Assembly (NCBI RefSeq): GCF_014270065.1
Contig: NZ_JACNME010000011.1
Location: 62,001 to 126,000 of the forward strand
DNA from: Quadrisphaera sp. RL12-1S
Lineage (GTDB): Bacteria; Actinomycetota; Actinomycetes; Actinomycetales; Quadrisphaeraceae
DNA: 64,000 nt
Direction of reading: 5' to 3'
Shown here: in pieces, positions 43,703 through 50,647 of the stretch
How the letters are laid out: the number at the start of each line of letters is the position of its first letter
Numbering within the stretch: the stretch's first letter is position 1
Translations under genes and position numbers: made by a program
Notes under the pieces: model-generated
The model's input: the letters and a program-made list of their open reading frames with translations, nothing else
Told to the model about the DNA's origin: nothing
The model's database searches: none

Positions 43703-43917
43703 GGGATGACGCCTGGTGTCCGGTCACGTCCGGCCAGATGGCGCACGTTCCTGAGCAGCGGTTTCGTCTCGCGCCACCGTCCGCCTGGTCCACCTGGTGA
43801 GGGCTCGTGCGCGCACGTCCGCGGCTGATGTTGGCGCGGTGTGAGCGCACGAGCCCCTCCCCCGCGGTCGGTGGTGGCGATGACGCCTGCCCCGATCCCA
43901 CCGCGCCAGGAGCCCTC
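43703..43917. other. left-end non-coding region of the element
   Basis: Between the att remnant and the replication-type gene. It holds a perfect 12-bp inverted repeat GGGCTCGTGCGC (43801-43812 / 43845-43856, 32 bases apart), a short direct repeat of GTCCGG near 43718-43733, and two copies of GATGACGCCTG (43705-43715, 43879-43889). It probably contains the rep promoter and may hold recombination or origin sites. Confidence 0.5.
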
Positions 43918-44991
43918 ATGACCGACCGGTCGACCGAACCAGCCCCACCGAACGAGCCCGCCGTCGACGCCCTCGTCGTCGAGGACCAGCTCTTCTCGAT
44001 CGTCCCTGAGTGGGTCATCGAGGCCGACATCAGCGACCCCGCCTTCCGTCTCTACGCCCTGCTGCTCCGGTACGGCAACGGCAGCGGCGTCCGCATGCCC
44101 TCCCGCGCCACCCTCGCTGAGCGGCTGCACCGCTCCACGGACGCCGTCGACCGCGCGCTGCGCAACCTCGAGGAGAAGGGCCTCGTCGTCATCGAGCGGC
44201 GACGCCGCGGCGGAGTCAACCTCTCCAACCTCTACTACCTGCGCACCGCTCGCCCTGCTGCCGTCGACGGGCCTGATGGAGAGGGGGGTAGCCGCTCTTC
44301 TGCGGCCACTCCTCCCAGTACGTCTGGCGATCAGGCCACTCCCCCGCGGCAGAACCCGCCGGTCACAGCAGGGGGTGGCCGCACTTCTGCGGCTACTGGC
44401 CGCGAAACTGCGGCGGGGGTGGCCGCAGATCTGCGGCCCGACCCAGAGATCTCTACCCAGAGAAGTTCTCCTCCTCCCCCTCCATCCCCCGCACCGAGCG
44501 CCTCCCAGCGCGCTGCGCGGGAGGAGGAGGTGGAGTTCCTCCACAGCCTCAACATCGACCCCCAGGGAGGCCTGGACGTCATCGTCGAGATGTGCGCAGC
44601 GTCCCGCACCGCCCACGGACTCGGCACCGCGTGCTGGCAGGCGCCGCACCTGCTCGCCGCCCTGGAACTCGCCGTGCGACGGCGGCTGTGGCCGGCGCGC
44701 TTCGCCGCCACGGCGCTGCTGAAAGTCGCAGCGGACCCGGCCACCCGTTCCCCCATGCGCCTAGCCGAGGCGGGACCGTGGTGGGACGAGGCGTCCAAGC
44801 CCGAGCACGCCTCCGGCCTCAGCGCCGAGGACGTCGACGCCCTCGAAGCCCGGCTGCAGGCACTCGACGGTGGTCGGATGGCGCTGCAGCAGCAGGCTCG
44901 CGCCGAGCTGACGCAGGAGAGCATGCCGCTGACGCGCACCACGGTGCTGCGTCGCGCCTGCGAGATCCTCGATCGGCGGGCGGCCTCATGA
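43918..44991 (+). CDS. winged-helix replication-initiator-like protein of the element
   Basis: A 357-residue protein. Residues about 25-110 form a winged helix (FRLYALLLRYGNGSGVRMPSRATLAERL, then DAVDRALRNLEEKGLVVI) like those of plasmid or ICE replication and helix-turn-helix proteins. A Ser/Thr/Pro-rich linker (about 115-200) is encoded by DNA that carries four dyad repeats. The C-terminal 150 residues are helical. ATG start with AGGAG six bases upstream. Being first after the att site and next to mobilisation genes suggests a role in replication or control of the excised element; no Rep catalytic motif is visible. Confidence 0.6.
   Translation: MTDRSTEPAPPNEPAVDALVVEDQLFSIVPEWVIEADISDPAFRLYALLLRYGNGSGVRMPSRATLAERLHRSTDAVDRALRNLEEKGLVVIERRRRGGVNLSNLYYLRTARPAAVDGPDGEGGSRSSAATPPSTSGDQATPPRQNPPVTAGGGRTSAATGRETAAGVAADLRPDPEISTQRSSPPPPPSPAPSASQRAAREEEVEFLHSLNIDPQGGLDVIVEMCAASRTAHGLGTACWQAPHLLAALELAVRRRLWPARFAATALLKVAADPATRSPMRLAEAGPWWDEASKPEHASGLSAEDVDALEARLQALDGGRMALQQQARAELTQESMPLTRTTVLRRACEILDRRAAS
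44290..44438. repeat. four iteron-like dyads inside the replication-type gene
   Basis: Four 18-bp units with the form RGCCGCNNNNCTGCGGCN: 44290-44307, 44377-44394, 44398-44415 and 44421-44438. The last, GGCCGCAGATCTGCGGCC, is a perfect palindrome. The last three start 21 and 23 bases apart, about two DNA turns. They fall in the low-complexity linker of the encoded protein, so the DNA pattern rather than the protein seems to be conserved. Confidence 0.75.
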
Positions 44992-45074
44992 GCGCCCCGG
45001 CAGCGCTCATGGCCCTGCCCTGTCGGCCGGAGCCGGCGGCCGCTGCTGGCGTCGGAAGGGCGGGAGCAAGATAT

Positions 45075-45093
45075 GCATCTGGTACCCAGATGC
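45075..45093. promoter_or_regulatory. candidate oriT hairpin upstream of the mobilisation genes
   Basis: A perfect 8-bp inverted repeat GCATCTGG-TAC-CCAGATGC in a relatively AT-rich patch (AAGATAT precedes it), in the 217-base gap between the replication-type gene and mobC. A hairpin next to the nic site and directly upstream of mobC-relaxase is the usual position of oriT. Nothing else supported is seen in this gap. Confidence 0.45.
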
Positions 45094-45208
45094 GTCGTCG
45101 CTGCCGCGCCGGGGTCCGCTCGCCGCGCCTCGCGGGCCCCAGCGGGGGCGACGTCGACCGGGCGCGGTCGTCGTCATGGGCTAGCGCCGGGTGGGGCAGG
45201 TGCGCGCG

Positions 45209-45664
45209 GTGAGCGCCGACCTGCAGCGTCCTGGTCGGGCACGTCGGTACACCCGCGCCCGCGACCGGCAGGTCAAGTTCCGGGCCACGGCCGAGGAGTA
45301 CGCGCTGCTGACCGAGGCCGCTCGCTCGGCGGGACTGACGCCATCGGGGTACGCCGCCGAGGCAGCACTGGCCGCTGCCCGGGGTGTGCGGGCACCGTCG
45401 CTGACTCCGGTCCGTGAAGCTCTGGTGGAGCTCATGGCCGCCCGTACGCAGGTGCGCCGGGTCGCGGTGAACGTCAACCAGGCCGTCAGGGTGCTGAACG
45501 CCACGGGAGAAGCGCCGGAGTGGCTGGCCGCCGCGGTCACCATCACCGACCGCGCCGTTGAGCGCCTCGATGGGGCGGCTGCCGAGCTGGTCCAAGCCGC
45601 GCGACGCTCTCAGCGCTCGGCGACCGCTCCCCCGCTGGCGCTGACCGCACGGGAGGGGGCGTGA
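45209..45664 (+). CDS. MobC-like mobilisation (relaxosome) protein
   Basis: A 151-residue basic protein with a ribbon-helix-helix-type N-terminal domain (residues about 15-55, RQVKFRATAEEYALLTEAAR, then GLTPSGYAAEAAL) and a helical C-terminus (VRRVAVNVNQAVRVLNATGE) typical of MobC accessory proteins. These bind oriT beside the relaxase. Its stop overlaps the relaxase start by four bases (GTGA). The GTG at 45209 is chosen for length and the GCAGG upstream; GTG 45191 is in frame. Confidence 0.8.
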   Translation: MSADLQRPGRARRYTRARDRQVKFRATAEEYALLTEAARSAGLTPSGYAAEAALAAARGVRAPSLTPVREALVELMAARTQVRRVAVNVNQAVRVLNATGEAPEWLAAAVTITDRAVERLDGAAAELVQAARRSQRSATAPPLALTAREGA

Positions 45665-46677
45665 TTGGCAAGGTCGTCCGCGGCAACGACATCGGCGGGC
45701 TGCTGCGCTACCTGTTCGGTCCCGGCCGGGCCGACGAGCACATCAACCCCCATGTCGTGGCGGCATGGGACGACGGCGTGGTCGCCGCCCACACTCCGGG
45801 GAACGACCCGCGACTCAAGCGCCTGACGGCCCTGCTAGAGCAGCCCCTGGCCGCGCTCGACAACCGCCCCTCACCCGCGGTGTAGCACTGCCCTCTGCGC
45901 ACGGCCCCGGGAGATCGAGAGCTGACGGAGGCTGAGTGGGCTGACATGGCTGCCGAGGTGCTGCACCAGACGGGTCTGGCCCCTCGGGGTGACCTCACCG
46001 GATGCCGGTGGGTGGCTGTTCGCCATGCCGACGACCACATCCACCTCGCCGTCACGCTCGCGCGGCAGGACGGACGGCGGGCCCGCGCGTCCCATGACTA
46101 CGCGCGGCTCGGCGCGGCGTGCCGGACGGTGGAGGAGCGGTACGGGCTGACGGTGACACCGGCCCGGGACCGGACGGCACCGAAGCGGCCTACGCGGGCG
46201 GAGAACGAGAAGGCTGCGAGACAAGGGCGCGCGGAGACGCCGCGGCAGCGGCTGCGTCGGGAAGTCCGGAGGGCGGCGCTGGGCAGCAGTGACCTTGGCG
46301 GCTTCCTCCAGCAGCTGGAGGCGGCAGGGCTGCAGGTCCGCCTGCGCCACAGCGGGCTGGACCCAACCACGGTCACGGGCTACTCCGTTGCGGATCCAGG
46401 AAACCAGACGGCAGCCGGCGACCTTGTCTGGTTCGGCGGCGGCAAGCTGGCGCCGCACCTTTCCCTACGTCGTCTTGTTTCGAGTTGGAACACAGTCCCG
46501 CTAGTGACGACACCGACAGTCTCCACGACACTGCAGCGTCGCGACCTATCACTGGCTAGGGTTTTAAAGCTTACGTCGCAGGTCGTGGCGAGCGCTGAAC
46601 GTGGCAATCTCGCTGCAGGCTCAGCCCTGGCCGCTACAGCGCTCCTCAGGTCCGGCGCCCTGCGTCGTCGGCAATGA
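45661..46677 (+). pseudogene. MOBP-type relaxase interrupted by an in-frame amber codon
   Basis: A relaxase/mobilisation nuclease that would nick and lead the DNA during conjugation. Residues 1-74 (IGKVVRGNDIGGLLRYLFGP, then ADEHINPH) end at TAG 45883-45885. The same frame continues without any shift: HCPLRTAPGDRELTEAEW, then GLAPRGDLTGCRWVAVRHAD with the metal histidines in RHADDHIHLAV. Relatives have Trp at the stop, in V-W-H-C, so TGG to TAG explains it. The C-terminus ends 339 codons from the start, shorter than usual (about 500), and its last 60 codons use AT-richer codons, as if truncated by the cargo insertion. It is probably inactive unless TAG is read through. Confidence 0.85.
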
Positions 46678-46782
46678 TGACCCCTTCATCGGTCAAGAAA
46701 CACGATAAAGCCGAAGGTGTGGCGAGTCTGACCAAGAGAAACTTTCTCACCAGGCATCCCGCCGAGATGGCCGGCAGAACAT

Positions 46783-47994
46783 TCAATGCTCTAGACGTTG
46801 GCAGGCGCAAGCGACGTCTGAGGGAGTTGTCATCGAACTAACATGCTTCAACTCGGCCGAGCCATAGTCGCTTGTTGCATATCGCTTCAGAAAATCCTCA
46901 TAGGCCTTCATCTGCGATAGGTACTTTTTGTCCGGACAGGCCTTTCCGCTGGTGCTCTTAAACTCAATTAGATGCACCCTGGAAACATTTCCATATGAGG
47001 CGAGCATAACATCGAATCGACGACCCGCCGCCCGCTCCGGACCTTGCGTGCCACGAAGCCTCGAGAGATGATCAACGCAAAATTTCTTAAGTCCCCCCTG
47101 GCCGGGCGGCGGCACCATTTCGCGGTCCTCCGCGCCAAGGATCCAATAGTCGCGATCCTCGGCCGAATCATGACTCCTGTAGTCGAGGTCACCCTCGACC
47201 AATACATGATGAGGGACATACTGCGCAAGCAAATTGCGTAGATGGCTAACCTGGTTGCGGGTGGTAATGAGTACACGTAGCCAGAGGTTCTGCTCGTACT
47301 CAACCAGGCCAAGCGAGTCCGACAAGGCTGACTCTTGATGTGCCTTATGGCAAGCCATCACCGCCTCGGCATAACTATACGAATCAGCCGGCCAAGCATC
47401 TCCTGCCGTTTCCAATATCGCGTCAAATCCTTGACTGTCAATCAGGTGCTCGAAGCCGCGCGGCCCCGCTTCGCCATCCGCCTGAGCGCGCCGGGCCAGG
47501 ATAAGTACGGACGCCACCCTTGCGGTTGCGACGACCAAGCCAACATCTCCCTGAATTTCCGCGCCAAGATGAATGTGGCCCGTCACGAACCCTGGGTCTT
47601 GGCCTCGAATGAAACCTTGCACGACGTCCTCAGCCAAGGAACCCACGAGGACGTGTTCAGATAACACCTCTGGATAATTTGATCCGGCAGCCGGCCCACC
47701 CAACTTGGTGCTCTCGTCACGGGCCTGCCTCAGGAACCTGGCCGCAGCACCTGGGGCGGAGGTAAGCGTCTTGGCCCGCAGGGGGTTGGGCCAAACGACC
47801 TGGATGGGGGGATGCGATTGACTCACTAGGGGTGACAGTCGACTTCGGAGGCCGGGGGGGAGAGAATTGATGCCAACAGTCTGCAACTCTCGCTGAAATT
47901 GATGAATCCAGTTGGCGCTCCCTCCCGAGTAGTCGGCAAATTGCGCGCGCCGAATCCATTCTCGGAGCTGCTGATCCGCGCGCACGGTCGGCAT
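46783..47994 (-). CDS. PD-(D/E)XK nuclease-like protein, partner of the GHKL ATPase
   Basis: No named family recognised. A 403-residue soluble protein. Its C-terminal 80 residues carry the pattern of a PD-(D/E)XK nuclease: Asp328 in RRFDVML, Glu344-x-Lys346 in VHLIEFKST, and Gln361 with Tyr365 in YLSQMKAYEDFL. The first 320 residues are of unknown fold, mainly helical with few long hydrophobic runs. ATG start with AGGGAG eight to nine bases upstream. It begins 46 bases after the GHKL gene stop on the same strand, so they form one transcript. Codon use is clearly AT-richer than the flanks. A nuclease-type effector or subunit of a defence system is inferred from motif and context. Confidence 0.7.
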   Translation of the reverse strand: MPTVRADQQLREWIRRAQFADYSGGSANWIHQFQRELQTVGINSLPPGLRSRLSPLVSQSHPPIQVVWPNPLRAKTLTSAPGAAARFLRQARDESTKLGGPAAGSNYPEVLSEHVLVGSLAEDVVQGFIRGQDPGFVTGHIHLGAEIQGDVGLVVATARVASVLILARRAQADGEAGPRGFEHLIDSQGFDAILETAGDAWPADSYSYAEAVMACHKAHQESALSDSLGLVEYEQNLWLRVLITTRNQVSHLRNLLAQYVPHHVLVEGDLDYRSHDSAEDRDYWILGAEDREMVPPPGQGGLKKFCVDHLSRLRGTQGPERAAGRRFDVMLASYGNVSRVHLIEFKSTSGKACPDKKYLSQMKAYEDFLKRYATSDYGSAELKHVSSMTTPSDVACACQRLEH

Positions 47995-48040
47995 TCTCGA
48001 GACTCCCTATCCGTCGGGGTTTAGCAAATAGGTTGCAATG

Positions 48041-50101
48041 CTACTCGTTGACGAGCGCCGCCAATATAGGCAAGCCCAGCTTGTCGAAAAAGGCCCTATT
48101 CCTCTCAGTCGCTGAGTTAACGAGCCCGTCGAAACTGATCACTTCAATGTAGGCGCGGTGGCGATCATTGAATCCGAAGTAGCCGAGATTGTCATGAGTA
48201 GGGCGCAGATTTGACACGTCGCACCTCTCGATCATTTTCTCGGTAAGGTCCGCGATGATGTAACAGAAAGCGGGGGGCTCATGCGTCGGCGGGATGGGCC
48301 TGCCCGCCGCCGTCTTTACTCCACCCTCTCGAATTCTTTTCACGTAGTCCAGGCACTGCGTAATGGGGTTCTTGTCCTCAGTTGCATCCTTGCGCATTGG
48401 ACGTTTGATCTCAACGACTACAATTGAAGTTAGCGGCAGCCTCTGACCCTCGGCTGCCAATACTGGCGCATCGACTAATCTCGTGGCCACAATGTCAGGT
48501 TCGGTTGTGGAGTCCGACATGGTGATGGGCATGCTGCGAAGCGTCTTATCTGACGCGAGGTAGTCGTGAAAGGCCAGTCGCTCATCGACAATCCATAGAT
48601 TCGAACCATCCATAGCGAACTCACTGGAGTCCTTCCGCATGGGAACGATGAGTGAGTGGATCGCGTCTTCACGGCTGTACCTACCCTCTTGATCGGCCCG
48701 GATCAACCTCGCCAGGAGGTCAAGAACCGTGCGTCGTCGTGACACGTAGGCAGCCAAGTCCGACTGATTGATTTCACTAACCGTCGAGAGATAGTCCGCC
48801 AAGCGTTCCGGATAATCTTCGCTAGCACCGGCATCCGCCTCAGCGAAAATTTCCTGTCCGCGAGCCAAAGCCTCAGATTCAATTCTCTGCAGATGCCCAT
48901 GCAGCTGCATCTCTAGTTCATGATCTTTGATCGCCGGATCTACGGTGACCCCACGCTCTTCGATCTGCCTCAAGATTGGCCGATACCGCGGCGCCCGTTG
49001 ACTAACATAAGCATGGACACGCTCCTTTCCCTGCTCTTTAGCCAAGCGCAGAGACTCCTGCAAAATATCGCCAACCTCAAGAAGAACGGCGGCCCTAATC
49101 TCTTCTAGAGTCGGATCGCCCGCAAAAGCCTGACCGGCGACGCGGTCCGCGATGTCGAAGGCCGTCCTGTCCGAACGTACGCGCCCGTCAAGGTAGTCAG
49201 AAGTCAGGTAGCAGGCATAGACAAAGTCACCAGATCTAGAATTCTTGAGCTTTCCATGGAGGCCCGGCAATTTGCCGTTGAGACTCTCATCAAGCACCAC
49301 CCGACTTCCCGCACACCAATAAAGACGCGGCAGCGCATTTCGAGTCGACGGCTTGAGTCGGAGGTTGAGCATCTCGAAAGCCCGCTCCCCCACCTCAATT
49401 CTCGAACGAGAGAAGTCTGAATCGACGAAGTCATCCATTAGATCAACAAGAGCAATCGACTCGTCGTCATCCTTGATGACCATCGTAGGCGCACCGCCAG
49501 CCCGCAGGAAGTACCAAATGCAGTGCTCGAAGACTTCGCGCGCGATAGCGTCAACCCCCTTGGGGGCCTGCTGCTGAAACGACTTCTTGAAGCCGTCAAG
49601 ACTTACGACCGTTCCTGGCTGTGTGAGTGCGTCGATCTCACTGTCATGTTCCACCTCCCGCTCAATAGAGAAGCGGAACCGCCGTCCTTTGAGGCTGCCG
49701 CTCTCGTCTTTGAAAGTGCTGTGGATTGAAACCCTATCAAAGGCCTTGAGCCACAGAAGGCGCCCTACTCCTCGGCAACCAAGGTTCGATTTGAAGTCAC
49801 TGTCGAGTGTTTCGAAAGACAGCATGTTCTCTCTTGTGAATCCGACCCCGTCGTCTTGAACACTGAAGCCTGTGATCGGCTTCAACGGGGTGCGCCCAGG
49901 GCCGGTCTGGCCGAGGTCGAGCTCGTCTTGAAGATCACGGTGCACCTGGACCTCAATGTGCCCCGGTGTAGCCGCCCCCTCTGGTCGAGCGTCGATCGCC
50001 TGGATGGCGTTCACGATCGCCTCTTGGAGGGGAAGGAGGGCGTGGCTCTTCGGCAGGCTCGTGTTGCGAACACGGCCCGCGAGGGAGGTCGTCAGCGCCA
50101 T
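48041..50101 (-). CDS. GHKL ATPase fused to a PD-(D/E)XK nuclease-like domain
   Basis: A 686-residue protein. The N-terminal part has the GHKL (MutL/Hsp90/MORC-type) ATP site: Glu27 and Asn31 in LQEAIVNAIQAI, the Asp-x-Gly-x-Gly box in VQDDGVGF (Asp84, Gly85, Gly87), and the glycine-rich lid GCRGVGR (108-114). A long middle region (about 200-525) is helical. The C-terminal domain shows Asp536 in TTEPDIVA, Glu564-x-Lys566 in VVVEIKRP, and Gln582 in ITQCLDYVKRI, a complete PD-(D/E)XK set. ATG start with AGGAGGGGAG directly upstream; the frame stays open to 50221. It lacks a methyltransferase partner. It is lower in GC than the element around it. Confidence 0.8.
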   Translation of the reverse strand: MALTTSLAGRVRNTSLPKSHALLPLQEAIVNAIQAIDARPEGAATPGHIEVQVHRDLQDELDLGQTGPGRTPLKPITGFSVQDDGVGFTRENMLSFETLDSDFKSNLGCRGVGRLLWLKAFDRVSIHSTFKDESGSLKGRRFRFSIEREVEHDSEIDALTQPGTVVSLDGFKKSFQQQAPKGVDAIAREVFEHCIWYFLRAGGAPTMVIKDDDESIALVDLMDDFVDSDFSRSRIEVGERAFEMLNLRLKPSTRNALPRLYWCAGSRVVLDESLNGKLPGLHGKLKNSRSGDFVYACYLTSDYLDGRVRSDRTAFDIADRVAGQAFAGDPTLEEIRAAVLLEVGDILQESLRLAKEQGKERVHAYVSQRAPRYRPILRQIEERGVTVDPAIKDHELEMQLHGHLQRIESEALARGQEIFAEADAGASEDYPERLADYLSTVSEINQSDLAAYVSRRRTVLDLLARLIRADQEGRYSREDAIHSLIVPMRKDSSEFAMDGSNLWIVDERLAFHDYLASDKTLRSMPITMSDSTTEPDIVATRLVDAPVLAAEGQRLPLTSIVVVEIKRPMRKDATEDKNPITQCLDYVKRIREGGVKTAAGRPIPPTHEPPAFCYIIADLTEKMIERCDVSNLRPTHDNLGYFGFNDRHRAYIEVISFDGLVNSATERNRAFFDKLGLPILAALVNE

Positions 50102-50233
50102 GATGTCTCCCCTCCTAGCGTTTGGCGCGACCCTATCGACGGGCACTGACTGCGCCGGGGCGCGAGTGGCTTCGAGGGCCCAGTGGCTCTTCCTGGCGGC
50201 CCTCGACGCCCGCCTGACCACCGCACGAGGACC
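50102..50233 (-). promoter_or_regulatory. upstream region of the ATPase-nuclease cassette
   Basis: A 132-base gap between DUF4913 and the GHKL gene. On the minus strand a -10-like TAGGGT lies about 30 bases before the ATG; no convincing -35 is seen. The cassette may have its own promoter or be read from the secretion operon upstream. Confidence 0.35.
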
Positions 50234-50647
50234 CTAGAGCTCGTGGCGCTCTGGTGAGCAACTCACGAACGGCCCTCTTGCTCCGAGCAGGACAAGCAGT
50301 TGGGGATCAAGAAAGTTGTGGAACCAGGTGGAGAGCCCGAGCGCCGGGTCGCGGCGGAGAGCCTTCCACGAGCACCACAGAGCATCGAGCCGCACGACGG
50401 CCTCGCGGTGCTCTTGCCACTTGGAGCACCATCGAAACTCTCCACCCAGCGGGCGCCAGAAGGTGGCGCAGAAGTAGTCATGGACCCAGCTGTCAAGGTC
50501 GGGGTAGTCCTGCTCGCCCGTTGCGGCAACGCTTGAGCGGCCGCCGAGACTGGCGTCGGTGAGTGCGGCCTCGTCTGCGCGAAGCTCCAGCCGTGCCAGC
50601 CGGGAGTCGACTTCGGCCTGCCACCGCTCACTGTGCACATCGGTCAT
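50234..50647 (-). CDS. DUF4913 protein
   Basis: A 137-residue protein of the DUF4913 family, found almost only in actinobacterial conjugative elements next to the coupling protein gene. Conserved features: WVHDYFCATFWRPLGGEFRWC, HREAVVRLDALWCSWKAL, STWFHNFLDPQL and GPFVSCSPERH at the C-terminus. The start ATG overlaps the coupling-protein stop (ATGA), so it is translated with it. Function unknown; probably a transfer accessory. It ends with TAG. Confidence 0.85.
   Translation of the reverse strand: MTDVHSERWQAEVDSRLARLELRADEAALTDASLGGRSSVAATGEQDYPDLDSWVHDYFCATFWRPLGGEFRWCSKWQEHREAVVRLDALWCSWKALRRDPALGLSTWFHNFLDPQLLVLLGARGPFVSCSPERHEL

Noticed and set aside
44988-45212. A 74-codon open frame overlapping the end of the replication-type gene in ATGA.
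   Set aside because: Composition is Arg/Ala/Gly-rich without any folded pattern, it covers the candidate oriT hairpin, and mobC starts inside its last codons. Overlap alone is not enough.
48041-50101. Two-component histidine kinase for the GHKL protein.
   Set aside because: It lacks a phospho-acceptor His dimerisation segment and membrane helices, and ends in a PD-(D/E)XK-like domain, so a MORC/MutL/Hsp90-type ATPase fits better.
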